Positions 50,996 to 60,315 of a DNA stretch of 64,000 nt are shown piece after piece; the first letter of the stretch is position 1; each line of letters opens with the position of its first letter. The notes under the pieces are model-generated. The model ran no database searches. It saw only the letters and a list, made by a program, of their open reading frames with translations, and was not told the DNA's origin. The stretch is from Intestinibaculum porci (lineage in GTDB: Bacteria; Bacillota_I; Bacilli_A; Erysipelotrichales; Coprobacillaceae): assembly GCF_003925875.1 (NCBI RefSeq), contig NZ_AP019309.1, forward strand, positions 1,116,001 through 1,180,000. Reading direction: 5' to 3'. The translations under genes and the position numbers were made by a program.

Positions 50996-52780
50996 ATGTG
51001 CGAATCATCATTAAAGGACCATAAAGATATCAAGAAAATTGACAAGGATCAGGAGAAAGATGAATCCTCTTTTCCTGATCTGATTTATAAAAGTCCCATG
51101 CCATTTTTTGCGAAGGACCGCAAACATCGTTATATCGGAGCATCGTTGCCATTTTTGAATTATGTCGGCTTAACATCTGAAGAGCTTATGGGGAAAACAG
51201 ATGCCGACTTTGCTTGGTTATCTCATCATGATACTTACAGACAAATGGAGGAAGCGACGCTTCACGCTGGTAAGTCCTTTGATCATTTCATGATCAAAGG
51301 AACGTTCAATGGCGAAAATCGTACCATTTATGTAACGCAGTGGCCAACCTACGCACATGGTCACATTACTGGTTTAATGGGTTACTTTTTTGATGAAGAC
51401 CATATTCCTTACAAACAAAGTGGATTTCATTTGCCAAAGTGGCTGGAGGTTTCTGCTTTTGTCGATCAATTGAAAATCTTGGAAAAAGATTATCGCCAGC
51501 ACAATACATATTTTGGTGTCATTTTTGTCAGTCTGCACGATGATGCGCAGAAGATGTCAAATGATCTTACAAAGCAGTGCCAGGATGTCATCAGCAAAGT
51601 GGTCAACGCCCCAGCGTCGATGACATGCCTTGAGATGAATCGTTTTGCGATTGCGCTTGCCAAACATTCACCAGAGGAGCTCACAAAGATGGCTGATGCC
51701 ATTTGTGATGGTTTAGAAGCTATGAGCGTAAGTGATCAGGATTTCGCTTCCTTGAGCGTCAAAACACATATTCTCTATGCACCAGATATTGCAGAGATAC
51801 ATGAACGTTTGATGAGGACCCTTTTTGATGAACATGCTGAAATCATGCATTATGAAGAGAACGCTGAATATAATACGCTTCTCAGATCCATTATCAGCGA
51901 TTTACCATTTGGCTGTTATGTCATTAAGCCGGATCATACGCTGCTTTACTGGAATAAAAAAGCCGAAGAATTATTGGGCTTCAAAGCGCATGAGATGGAA
52001 GGAAAGAAATGTACGGATATGCCTTTAGGGTGCGCCTTCACAAGCGGGATGCCGATTCCGGCTATGAGCTGTCCGGCGATGGTCGCTGCGGCGACTGGGC
52101 GGCCTTATACGACGCAAATGTTTATGAAACGGGTAAATGGCAAAGAATTATTAATGCAAAATACACTTGTGCCGATCAAAGATCAGAAAGGACAGGTCTT
52201 AGAGCTTGTTTCGGTCTTTGTACCACTCATTCAGGAAGATTATGATGCGGCGTTAGTGAATAAGATCTATGAACTCACGACCAGAGATGCTTTGACATGC
52301 CTGCCGGGAAGAAAGTATATGGAAAACTGTATTGCGGAAGCTATTGAAACCTATCAGCGGACCAAACATCCTTTTGCGATTCTCTTTGCGGATATGAATA
52401 ACTTCCATGCCATCAATAACACTTATGGCCATGATGCCGGTGATGCGATTTTGCGGATGCTCGCTCTTGCTTTACGTAAATATGGCCGCAAGACAGATCG
52501 TTTTTGCCGGTGGGGCGGTGATGAATTTGTTGGTCTCTTACAGTTAAGAGATCCCCAGGAAATCATTATCGCAGCCAGACGTCTCAAAAAGATTTCAGAA
52601 GAATGCTGCGAAGTGGTTGATGGCAAGAAAATCTATTGTGAAGCGGCGATTGGCATTACCGTTGTTAAAGAAGATGATACGATTGATTCTTTAATTAAGC
52701 GCGCGGATACCTATATGTATCAGGCCAAGAAGGAGAAAAAAGATCGCATTATTACTGATTATAATACAGATGATGATTAA
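50996..52780 (+). CDS. PAS-containing diguanylate cyclase (GGDEF)
   Basis: A 594-residue cytoplasmic protein that should make cyclic di-GMP from two GTP. Residues 25-135 form a PAS domain; 140-290 resemble a decayed GGDEF-like module with no signature; 300-415 form a second PAS domain with clustered Cys (CTDMPLGC, MSCP); 420-590 form an intact GGDEF domain with GGDEF at 507-511. An inhibitory I-site RKTD (498-501) lies exactly five residues before GGDEF, so product feedback is expected. The Cys-rich PAS could bind a metal or redox cofactor. AGAGGAGG precedes the ATG. Single-gene unit ended by a terminator. Confidence 0.92.
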   Translation: MCESSLKDHKDIKKIDKDQEKDESSFPDLIYKSPMPFFAKDRKHRYIGASLPFLNYVGLTSEELMGKTDADFAWLSHHDTYRQMEEATLHAGKSFDHFMIKGTFNGENRTIYVTQWPTYAHGHITGLMGYFFDEDHIPYKQSGFHLPKWLEVSAFVDQLKILEKDYRQHNTYFGVIFVSLHDDAQKMSNDLTKQCQDVISKVVNAPASMTCLEMNRFAIALAKHSPEELTKMADAICDGLEAMSVSDQDFASLSVKTHILYAPDIAEIHERLMRTLFDEHAEIMHYEENAEYNTLLRSIISDLPFGCYVIKPDHTLLYWNKKAEELLGFKAHEMEGKKCTDMPLGCAFTSGMPIPAMSCPAMVAAATGRPYTTQMFMKRVNGKELLMQNTLVPIKDQKGQVLELVSVFVPLIQEDYDAALVNKIYELTTRDALTCLPGRKYMENCIAEAIETYQRTKHPFAILFADMNNFHAINNTYGHDAGDAILRMLALALRKYGRKTDRFCRWGGDEFVGLLQLRDPQEIIIAARRLKKISEECCEVVDGKKIYCEAAIGITVVKEDDTIDSLIKRADTYMYQAKKEKKDRIITDYNTDDD

Positions 52781-52803
52781 AGGCAGTTTAGGCTGCCTTT
52801 TCA
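52779..52803 (+). terminator. Terminator of the diguanylate cyclase gene
   Basis: AAAGGCAG and CTGCCTTT form an 8-bp stem around TTTAGG, followed by TT. Confidence 0.85.
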
Positions 52804-52881
52804 TTTTAATTTTTGAGGGATCCTGATTATTCATATTTATGTCAAAAAGAATGGTATACTTATAAGTAAGGAGGTGTTTTT

Positions 52882-55224
52882 ATGCGTGGCTTAACATCCT
52901 CACAGGTAAAAGAGCGCCTTGATCACCATCAGGTCAATCGCTCACGTCATAAAACATCGAAAGGTTATATGCAAATTGTGAGAGAGCATACCCTCACTTA
53001 CTTTAATGGTTTAAACCTCTTTTTAGCTTTTTTAATTATTCTGTCTGGAAAATACCTCAATATGACTTTTATCGGGGTTGTCCTTTCTAATATGCTGATT
53101 GGGATTGCCCAGGAGTTTAAGGTTAAGCAGACGATTGATCGTCTCAAGATCGTTAATACCGCTCATGTGCAGGTGATTCGTGATGGTCAAAGGCAAGACA
53201 TTGACCCGCGTGATTTGGTGATGGATGATCTGGTTTTTGTGGCTAGCGGGACGCAGATTGCGGCTGACTTAGAAGTAGTCGAAACATCCTACTGTGAAAT
53301 GAATGAATCTCTTTTGACGGGGGAAAGTGACCCGGTCAAAAAACAAAAGGGTGATGAACTCTTAGCTGGGACCTTTGTGTCCGCCGGGCAGGCTTATGCC
53401 AAGGTGATGCGCGTCGGTGATGATGTCTATGCAACGCAGCTTGCCCATCAGGCGCGCCATGGTCATCGGGCGGCTAGCGAGATGAAAGATACCATTGAGA
53501 AAATCATTAAAGTCTTATCGATCATCATTATTCCGGTTGGTTTACTGTTATTTAGATCCCAGTATTTCGCTAATAATAATATCAGTAATGCGATTGTGAA
53601 AACGGTCGCTGGGGTCGTCGGGATGATTCCTGAAGGTTTAGTCCTATTAACAAGTTTATCGTTTGTTTTAGGGGTTGGCCGCTTAGCACGTAAACGCGCC
53701 CTTGTTCAGCAGATGGAAGCGATCGAAGCGTTAGCGCGCGTCGATGTCCTCTGTTTAGATAAAACAGGCACAATTACGACTGGTGATCTGAAAGTAGAAG
53801 AGGTTGTTCCTCTCAATACCTCATTAGAAATGGTGACCGCGATTATGCAAAGCATCAGTCATGAAAGTGATGTCCAGAATGCGACGCAAAATGCTTTAAA
53901 GGCGTATTTTACCGCACTTGCGGATAAACATGTGACAAAGGCTATTCCTTTTTCTAGTGAACGCAAATACAGCGGTTATGAGCTAGATGGCAAGCAGGCT
54001 TATTTATTAGGGGCACCAGAGTTTTTATGCCATGATCCAGCTTTATTACAAAGGGTCACACATTATTCTGCAAATGGTTTGCGTGTCTTAATGTTAGGGC
54101 AGGTGCCTTCACTCACTGATCCAAGTGAAATGACTCCCCTTGCTTTGATTGTCATGAGTGATGTGATTAAAGAAGACTGCCAAGATACCTTTGCTTTTTT
54201 TGACAAGGAAGATGTCTCTTTGCGGATTATTTCTGGTGATCATCCTTTAACAGTGGAACGTGTCTGTAAGCAGGCTGGCTTAAAGCATCCCCATGCCATT
54301 GATGCCTCATCATTACCTGATGATGAAGAAGCTTTAGCGAAGATGGTTGAAGATTATAATGTCTTTGGCCGGGTACGGCCGGAACAAAAGGAAAAGTTAG
54401 TGCATGCTTTTCAAAAAAATGGGCATGTGACTGCGATGGTGGGGGATGGTGTTAATGACGTTCTGGCGATTAAAGAGAGTGACTGTGGGATTGCCATGGC
54501 TAATGGCGCTGATGCGGCGAAGTCTGCAGCCCATATCGTCTTATTAGATTCAAACTTTTCTTCCATGGTGGAGATTGTCAAAGAAGGACGAACAATTATT
54601 GCGAATATTGAACGTGTCTGCTCACTCTATTTAACAAAGACGCTCTATTCAACGATGTTATCAATATTCTTCTCGATCAGCGGGAAAACATATCCATTTA
54701 CGCCGTTCCAGTTATCGATCATCAGCGGCTTTGCGATTGGCTACCCAAGTTTCTTTATTACGTTAGAGAAAGATGTGAAAGTGGCTTCTAAAGGCTTCTT
54801 AAATCATGTTATTAAAACGGCATTGCCATGCGCCTTGGCCATTACCACGATGGTGATCTTTGTGACTTTAGGGGCTCATTTGCTTCATTTATCACATAAT
54901 GTCATGCTCAGCTACAGTTATCTGATCACCGTCTTTGTCAGCTTTATTGTCTTATTAAAGATTTGTTTGCCATTTAATGCTTATCGCTTGTTTATCTTTT
55001 TGCTGTGCGCGTCACCGGTCTTATTTGTCATCAATTTCTTATCTCATTATTTATCCATTTTACCGCTCTTTAATCGCGCGCTGTTAATGGTATTGCCAAT
55101 GCTTGGTGTGAGTTTGCTTATTGAAGAAGCGTATGCCCGCCTGATCCATCTCTGCGTCAAATATCATGTGGTCACATATCTCAAGCAGTGGTTTAAGAAG
55201 TGTAAAAAACATGTCTTTTCTTAA
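52882..55224 (+). CDS. Cation-translocating P-type ATPase (CtpE-like, probably Ca2+)
   Basis: A 780-residue ion pump. The actuator domain has NESLLTGESDPV; TM4 has PEGL (from P250); the phosphorylation site is DKTGTITTGD with D293; the hinge is GDGVND (521-526). About eight to ten membrane helices are present. The N-terminus lacks metal-binding CxxC domains, so it is not a copper or heavy-metal pump. The PEGL motif and overall shape resemble actinobacterial CtpE, reported to move calcium; the ion here is inferred. AAGGAGG precedes the ATG. No transport regulator is adjacent. Confidence 0.9.
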   Translation: MRGLTSSQVKERLDHHQVNRSRHKTSKGYMQIVREHTLTYFNGLNLFLAFLIILSGKYLNMTFIGVVLSNMLIGIAQEFKVKQTIDRLKIVNTAHVQVIRDGQRQDIDPRDLVMDDLVFVASGTQIAADLEVVETSYCEMNESLLTGESDPVKKQKGDELLAGTFVSAGQAYAKVMRVGDDVYATQLAHQARHGHRAASEMKDTIEKIIKVLSIIIIPVGLLLFRSQYFANNNISNAIVKTVAGVVGMIPEGLVLLTSLSFVLGVGRLARKRALVQQMEAIEALARVDVLCLDKTGTITTGDLKVEEVVPLNTSLEMVTAIMQSISHESDVQNATQNALKAYFTALADKHVTKAIPFSSERKYSGYELDGKQAYLLGAPEFLCHDPALLQRVTHYSANGLRVLMLGQVPSLTDPSEMTPLALIVMSDVIKEDCQDTFAFFDKEDVSLRIISGDHPLTVERVCKQAGLKHPHAIDASSLPDDEEALAKMVEDYNVFGRVRPEQKEKLVHAFQKNGHVTAMVGDGVNDVLAIKESDCGIAMANGADAAKSAAHIVLLDSNFSSMVEIVKEGRTIIANIERVCSLYLTKTLYSTMLSIFFSISGKTYPFTPFQLSIISGFAIGYPSFFITLEKDVKVASKGFLNHVIKTALPCALAITTMVIFVTLGAHLLHLSHNVMLSYSYLITVFVSFIVLLKICLPFNAYRLFIFLLCASPVLFVINFLSHYLSILPLFNRALLMVLPMLGVSLLIEEAYARLIHLCVKYHVVTYLKQWFKKCKKHVFS

Positions 55225-55358
55225 TTTATTAATACGACAAAATATGTTTATAAATTTAGTGTTAACACAAAGAAACACCAAAAAGATATAACTAGTTGTA
55301 TACAATAGGCTATTATTATGGTATAATAAAACACAATCACGTAGGAGGTCGAATAGTA

Positions 55359-56696
55359 ATGGCTGAAATCATTAAAGAAAGTTTTGAAAGACTGCTTAAA
55401 GAACAAAATATTCCTAACGAACTCTATTCCAAATACCAGGTGAAAAAAGGTCTGCGTAATGAAGATGGTACTGGGGTTTTAGTCGGGTTAACCCGGATCT
55501 CAGATGTTGTGGGTTATCGGAAAGACGCAAAAGGACATGTTTCTCCATCGAAAGGGCATTTGTATTATCGCGGGCTTGATGTAGAAGAAATCTTACGTCA
55601 TGCCGAAGGAAAAAGGTTTGTTTTTGAAGAAGTCTGTTTCCTGATTCTGTTTGGACATTTGCCAAGCCGTGAAGAAATGGATAAATTCAAAGCTGTATTA
55701 TCACATCGTTATGAACTGCCAACGCATTATCTGGAAAGCTCAATTTTATCATTTCCATCACAGAATCTGATGAATAAGCTCCAGCAGGAAGTGCTGATGT
55801 TCTATCGCTATGATAAATATGATCCTGACAGTACGAATCCTTTTGATATCTTAGAGAAAGGCGTTAACCTGATCGCGAAAATTCCGGTTATTGTCTGCTA
55901 TACGTATGCCACAAAGATTCACTATTTTGATAATCAGTCACTGATTATCCACCAGATTGATCCAAGTCTGTCAATTGCGGAACAAATTTTACATTTATTA
56001 AAGAAAGATGGTCGTTTTACGCCGAAAGAAGCGGAAGTTTTGGATACTGCTCTCGTATTACATGCGGATCATGGCGGCGGGAACAACTCTACCTTTACGA
56101 ACGTTGTCATTGGCTCAACGGGTACGGATTTATATTCTACGATCTCCGGATCAATCGGTTCTTTAAAAGGACCACGTCATGGCGGGGCGAACTTAGCCGT
56201 TCGTAAACAGATGAAGGCGGTTATCAAACGCATTGGCTTAGATGCGACGGATGATGATATTCGCATGATTGTCGATAAGATTTTAAACAAAGAATTTAAT
56301 GATCATTCTGGTTTAGTTTACGGAATTGGTCATGCGGTTTATACCTTATCTGATCCACGTAGTGAGTTATTAGCTAAGAAATGTGAAGAAATTTCGATTG
56401 AAAAACATCGTCATGATGAATATCTCTTCCATAAACGTTTCTCTGAAATTGCTGTGGAAGAAATTTATAAACGTAAGGGTAAACCTGTTTGTACAAATGT
56501 CGATTTCTATTCTGGCTTAGTCTATGATATGTTAGGCATCCCAGAAGACTTATATACATTATTATTCGTCATCGGTCGTACCGTTGGCTGGATTGCCCAT
56601 AATATCGAAGACAAGCTTTATGGTGGTCGTATCATTCGTCCAGCTACCAAGTATGTCGGAGAAAAAATGGATTATACGGATGAATCAGAACGTTAA
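55359..56696 (+). CDS. gltA: Citrate synthase
   Basis: Condenses acetyl-CoA with oxaloacetate. The 445-residue protein has YRGLDVEEIL, the active-site His regions LHADHGGGNNSTF and GPRHGGANLAV, and a C-terminal Asp/Arg region before GRTVGWIAH. ATG 55359 follows GTAGGAGG; an upstream in-frame start is rejected because it lies at the promoter region. No aconitase or isocitrate dehydrogenase is nearby; a role in glutamate synthesis is possible. TATAAT lies at about 55322. Confidence 0.94.
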   Translation: MAEIIKESFERLLKEQNIPNELYSKYQVKKGLRNEDGTGVLVGLTRISDVVGYRKDAKGHVSPSKGHLYYRGLDVEEILRHAEGKRFVFEEVCFLILFGHLPSREEMDKFKAVLSHRYELPTHYLESSILSFPSQNLMNKLQQEVLMFYRYDKYDPDSTNPFDILEKGVNLIAKIPVIVCYTYATKIHYFDNQSLIIHQIDPSLSIAEQILHLLKKDGRFTPKEAEVLDTALVLHADHGGGNNSTFTNVVIGSTGTDLYSTISGSIGSLKGPRHGGANLAVRKQMKAVIKRIGLDATDDDIRMIVDKILNKEFNDHSGLVYGIGHAVYTLSDPRSELLAKKCEEISIEKHRHDEYLFHKRFSEIAVEEIYKRKGKPVCTNVDFYSGLVYDMLGIPEDLYTLLFVIGRTVGWIAHNIEDKLYGGRIIRPATKYVGEKMDYTDESER

Positions 56697-56716
56697 AGCC
56701 ACATGCTGGCTTTTTC
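56695..56716 (+). terminator. Terminator of the citrate synthase gene
   Basis: AAAGCCA and TGGCTTT pair around CATGC, followed by TT. Overlaps the stop codon. Confidence 0.82.
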
Positions 56717-56757
56717 GTTTTTTTCATCTTTGATATAATAGTGAGCGAGGTGAGAAC

Positions 56758-57519
56758 ATGAAATTAGTCTTTTTTGATATTGATGGAACTTTAGCACATG
56801 GTTTAGAAGTTCCTGCAAGCACGCAAAGCGCAATTAAACAATTGCGAAAAAATGGGCATAAGGTGCTGATTTGTACCGGTCGGGCGATTAGTTACGTTAA
56901 AAAATATTTTGCCCAGTATGCCGATGGTTATATTGCTTTTAATGGCCGTTATGGTGAGATGAATGGAAAAGTTCTTTACGATCATCCCGTCAGTCCTGAA
57001 AAGATTCATGAGATTGCGCAGGTACTGCGCGAAGAAGGGGCTGGTTTTGCTTTTTATAACTTAGACCATGGCTACTTTGAAGGCAGTGATGAAGATTTTG
57101 TGATGATGTCTAAGATTTGGGAACCAGGCTTTCTTGTGCGTTCAAAACAGGAAAAAATAGAAGCTTATAGCTGTGATGTTATTTATCAAAGTAAAGTGCA
57201 GATGGATCATATTGCGTTAAGGTTAAAGGATTCCTGTCTGTTTAATGACCATGGCGCACATCCGAGCTGTGATACTACCTTCTATGGTATTGATAAAGGG
57301 ACTGCCTTACAGGCGATGGCGAAAGTCTTAAATGTTCCTATTGAAGATACCTATGCGTTTGGTGATGGCTGCAATGATGTGGTGATGATGAAGGCCTGCG
57401 GTCATGGTATTGCCATGGGCAATGGTGTGGATGATGTCAAAAAGGCGGCTGAATATATTACCGATTCTATTGATCAGGAAGGAATCAGAAAGGGGCTAGA
57501 GCACTATGAACTCATATAA
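56758..57519 (+). CDS. Cof-type HAD-IIB sugar phosphatase
   Basis: A 253-residue HAD phosphatase of the IIB cap type. Motif I is FFDIDGTLAHG (D7, D9), motif II CTGRA, and motif IV FGDGCNDVVMM with the following GNGVDDVKKAA typical of Cof proteins. Substrates are small phosphorylated sugars or cofactors in studied relatives. It overlaps the alpha/beta hydrolase gene by 14 bases, so the two are translated together. Confidence 0.9.
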   Translation: MKLVFFDIDGTLAHGLEVPASTQSAIKQLRKNGHKVLICTGRAISYVKKYFAQYADGYIAFNGRYGEMNGKVLYDHPVSPEKIHEIAQVLREEGAGFAFYNLDHGYFEGSDEDFVMMSKIWEPGFLVRSKQEKIEAYSCDVIYQSKVQMDHIALRLKDSCLFNDHGAHPSCDTTFYGIDKGTALQAMAKVLNVPIEDTYAFGDGCNDVVMMKACGHGIAMGNGVDDVKKAAEYITDSIDQEGIRKGLEHYELI

Positions 57520-58249
57520 TAACTTACAATATGAAGAATATGGCTTAGAACATGAGCAGGTTGTAATGCTTTTACATGGCACGCTTCTTTCGGTGTGGAA
57601 CTATCAAAATGAAATAGCCGCTTTAAGTGAACGTTATCATGTTATTTTACCTTATATAGATGGTCATGATCAGGCGGCTAGTGATTTTGTATCAATTGAT
57701 GCGATAGCCCGGAAACTGCTTGATTTTATTGAGGTAACATTTCATGGCCATATTGCTTTATTAGGCGGGTTATCATTAGGCGGTCAAATTGCCCTTGATA
57801 TGATGAGTTTAAAAAGTGATCTTTGTGATTATGCGATCATTGAATCTGTAAAAGTTACCCCGCAAAGAGGGCTAGTACCAAGTATATCCCCTTATGTTTT
57901 GCCAAAAAATAAGCTGATGGCGAAGGGTTACTACCGCACACTGCCTTTCCCGAAAGAGCTGTTTGAACCATGTTACGCATCATCAAAGGCGTTAAAGAAA
58001 GACAATATCAAGAAGATTCTTCAGGCCGAAGCGCATTTCAAAATGCCAGAAACATTAGCTCAGACAAAGGCGAAGGTCTATATTGAAGTAGGGTCTAAAG
58101 AAGGGGATCTTATTAAGCAGGCCCATAAATTACATCGCCGCATTGATAAGAGTCAGTTATTGTTGATGTATCGTTATCGCTATGGGGATTTTTCAATGAA
58201 CCATAGTCAGTCCTATATAAACCTTATTGAGAAGCTGCTTAGAAAATAA
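57506..58249 (+). CDS. Alpha/beta hydrolase
   Basis: A 247-residue alpha/beta-fold hydrolase. MLLHGTLLSVWNY is the oxyanion-hole region, GLSLGGQIALD holds the nucleophile serine (GxSxG), and NHSQ near residue 232 is a plausible catalytic His. The acid member is not obvious. Substrate unknown. It shares an operon with the Cof-type phosphatase, overlapping it by 14 bases, which may hint at sequential steps on one compound. Confidence 0.82.
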   Translation: MNSYNNLQYEEYGLEHEQVVMLLHGTLLSVWNYQNEIAALSERYHVILPYIDGHDQAASDFVSIDAIARKLLDFIEVTFHGHIALLGGLSLGGQIALDMMSLKSDLCDYAIIESVKVTPQRGLVPSISPYVLPKNKLMAKGYYRTLPFPKELFEPCYASSKALKKDNIKKILQAEAHFKMPETLAQTKAKVYIEVGSKEGDLIKQAHKLHRRIDKSQLLLMYRYRYGDFSMNHSQSYINLIEKLLRK

Positions 58250-58334
58250 TTATTGCGATATTTTTATAGATGTAACGAATTTTCTTTTCTTTTGATGAAA
58301 GATTGACTACAATAAAGGCAGGAGGAATACATTT

Positions 58335-58796
58335 ATGAAAATTGCAATGGCGAATGATCATGCAGGTACACGCATGAAAAATGAAATTAAAGCATACTTA
58401 GAATCACAGGGGCACGAAGTCGTAGACTTCGGGACTTATGATGAAGAATCCTGTGATTTATCTGATTTTGTCTTACCAGCATCTTTAGCTGTCGCTAAAG
58501 GAGAAGTGGATCGTGGAATCTTTATCGATGGCGTAGGTTACGGCAGTGCCTTGATCGCTAATAAGATCAATGGCTGTTATGCAGCAGTTTGTCAGGATCC
58601 GTTCTGTGCGAAATTAGCACGTGAACATACAGATTCTAATATCTTATGTATCGGAGCTAAGATCATCGGTGGGATGATTGCGATGGAAATCGTTAAAACC
58701 TGGTTAACAACAGATGCCTTAACTGCAGAAAAGTATGTCAATCGCGTCAACAAAGTCAAAGCGATTAATGATCAGTATTGCGTTAAAGTGAAATAA
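58335..58796 (+). CDS. rpiB: RpiB/LacAB-family sugar-phosphate isomerase, atypical active site
   Basis: A 153-residue protein of the ribose-5-phosphate isomerase B family, with MANDHAG at the start, VVDFGTY, GVGYGSALIANK, and HTDSNILCIGAK. In classic RpiB the catalytic Cys lies in ILICGTG; here the matching site reads FIDGVG, with Asp in place of Cys. This may mean a different substrate or a carboxylate-based mechanism, as known for RpiB of some Actinobacteria. GGAGG precedes the ATG; single-gene unit with terminator. Confidence 0.82.
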   Translation: MKIAMANDHAGTRMKNEIKAYLESQGHEVVDFGTYDEESCDLSDFVLPASLAVAKGEVDRGIFIDGVGYGSALIANKINGCYAAVCQDPFCAKLAREHTDSNILCIGAKIIGGMIAMEIVKTWLTTDALTAEKYVNRVNKVKAINDQYCVKVK

Positions 58797-58802
58797 TAGG
58801 AG

Positions 58803-58832
58803 AAGCCGGATCTTATAAGAGGTCCGGTTTTT
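58803..58832 (+). terminator. Terminator of the rpiB-like gene
   Basis: AAGCCGGA and TCCGGTTT form an 8-bp stem (one G-T pair) and end in a T run. Confidence 0.8.
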
Positions 58833-58990
58833 GTGATTATAAATGTTATAGTCTGTTTGCAACGGTGTTCTTATTCTTCTTACTTTTTTACGATGATGCA
58901 TGATTCTTTTCATAGGATAATAGAGATGAATGTAGTAGATTTGCTTTTATACACAATGCCTAAGATATAAGTTTTTTCTCAATAGTGCAT

Positions 58991-59022
58991 ATAAAAAAGC
59001 TCACATCCGATTGATGTGAGCT
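58991..59022 (-). terminator. Terminator of ilvE
   Basis: On the minus strand AGCTCACATC and GATGTGAGCT pair over 10 bp around AATCG, followed by five T residues. Confidence 0.9.
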
Positions 59023-59036
59023 GATATGATGTGATC

Positions 59037-60104
59037 CTATTTTAAAACTTTGATCCAGCCAAATTTATCTGGCAGACGACCCCACTGGATACCGGTTAAG
59101 GTATCATATAACTTCTGTGTTAATGGACCAGTCTTGAAGTCGTTGATGACACATTCTTCACCTTTGAAGTAAAGTTCTCCAACTGGAGAGATTACGGCTG
59201 CGGTACCAGTCCCCCAAGCTTCTTTTAAAGCGCCAGTGCGGGCAGCTTCCATTAATTCAGTGACTGGTAATTTACGTTCTTCAACGTTATAACCCCAGTC
59301 TCTTAAGATTGTCAGCATGGAATCTCTGGTAACACCAGGTAAAACGGTACCTTCAGTAGGTGCAGTGACAACAGTATCGTTGATTAAGAACATGATGTTC
59401 ATAGAACCAACTTCTTCGACATATTTCTTTTCGTTACCATCAAGCCATAAAACCTGAGTATAACCATGTTCTTCTGCTTTTTCCTGAGCTTTTAATGAAC
59501 CGGCATAGTTACCGCCACATTTTGTGAAACCAGTTCCGCCTTTAACGGCACGGACATATTCATCTTCGATCCAGATTTTAACTGGTGCGACGCCTTCAGG
59601 ATAGTAGTTACCGACTGGTGTTAAGATAATAATGAATTTATAAGATACAGCTGGATGCACACCAACACCTGGTTCACTCGCAAACATGAATGGACGGATG
59701 TAAAGTGATGTTTCTGGAGCGGTAGGGATCCAGTCCTGTTCTACTTCGACAAGCTTAGAGACAGCTTCAACGAAGTCTTCTTCAGAAAGGTATGGCATAC
59801 ATAATCTCTTGTTTGAGTTCTGCATACGACGTGCGTTCATTTCTGGACGGAATAACTGTACTTCACCCTGTGGGTTACGATAAGCTTTTAAACCTTCGAA
59901 TGTTTCCTGAGCATAATGTAAAACCATTGTGGCAGGATCGATCTGTAAAGGTGCATAAGGAATAATTCTGGCATCATGCCAGCCACCCTGATCTTTATCC
60001 CAATCAATTTCAAACATATGATCGGTATAGTATTTACCAAAGCCTAAGTGATTCTGATCTGGTTTTGGTTTTAAAGTTTTTGCTCTTTCAATTCTAATTT
60101 CCAT
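59037..60104 (-). CDS. ilvE: Branched-chain amino-acid aminotransferase
   Basis: A 355-residue fold-type IV PLP enzyme that transfers amino groups for Leu, Ile and Val. It has YAQETFEGLKAYR, LYIRPFMFASEP, the PLP-lysine region GFTKCGGNYAGSL and EVGSMNIMF. The long N-terminus fits the larger (BCAT2-like) class. AAGGGGG precedes the ATG on the minus strand. It stands alone, without other ilv genes; many gut bacteria use it in amino acid catabolism. Confidence 0.95.
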   Translation of the reverse strand: MEIRIERAKTLKPKPDQNHLGFGKYYTDHMFEIDWDKDQGGWHDARIIPYAPLQIDPATMVLHYAQETFEGLKAYRNPQGEVQLFRPEMNARRMQNSNKRLCMPYLSEEDFVEAVSKLVEVEQDWIPTAPETSLYIRPFMFASEPGVGVHPAVSYKFIIILTPVGNYYPEGVAPVKIWIEDEYVRAVKGGTGFTKCGGNYAGSLKAQEKAEEHGYTQVLWLDGNEKKYVEEVGSMNIMFLINDTVVTAPTEGTVLPGVTRDSMLTILRDWGYNVEERKLPVTELMEAARTGALKEAWGTGTAAVISPVGELYFKGEECVINDFKTGPLTQKLYDTLTGIQWGRLPDKFGWIKVLK

Positions 60105-60315
60105 TAAATTAGCCCCCTTATTGAATGTCTATATTGTACTCCCTCTTTCATAAGCTTGCAATAGATATTGTGTTAATTAAGGAAAGAATTTCTAGATATT
60201 TGTACTATAACGAAATTAAAGGTTTACAATTTGGATTTTAAGACTTTTAGAAAATAGGACGAAAAGATAATGCTTAGAAAGAATAAGGTATATAATAGAG
60301 GTAGGTGGTGATTTT

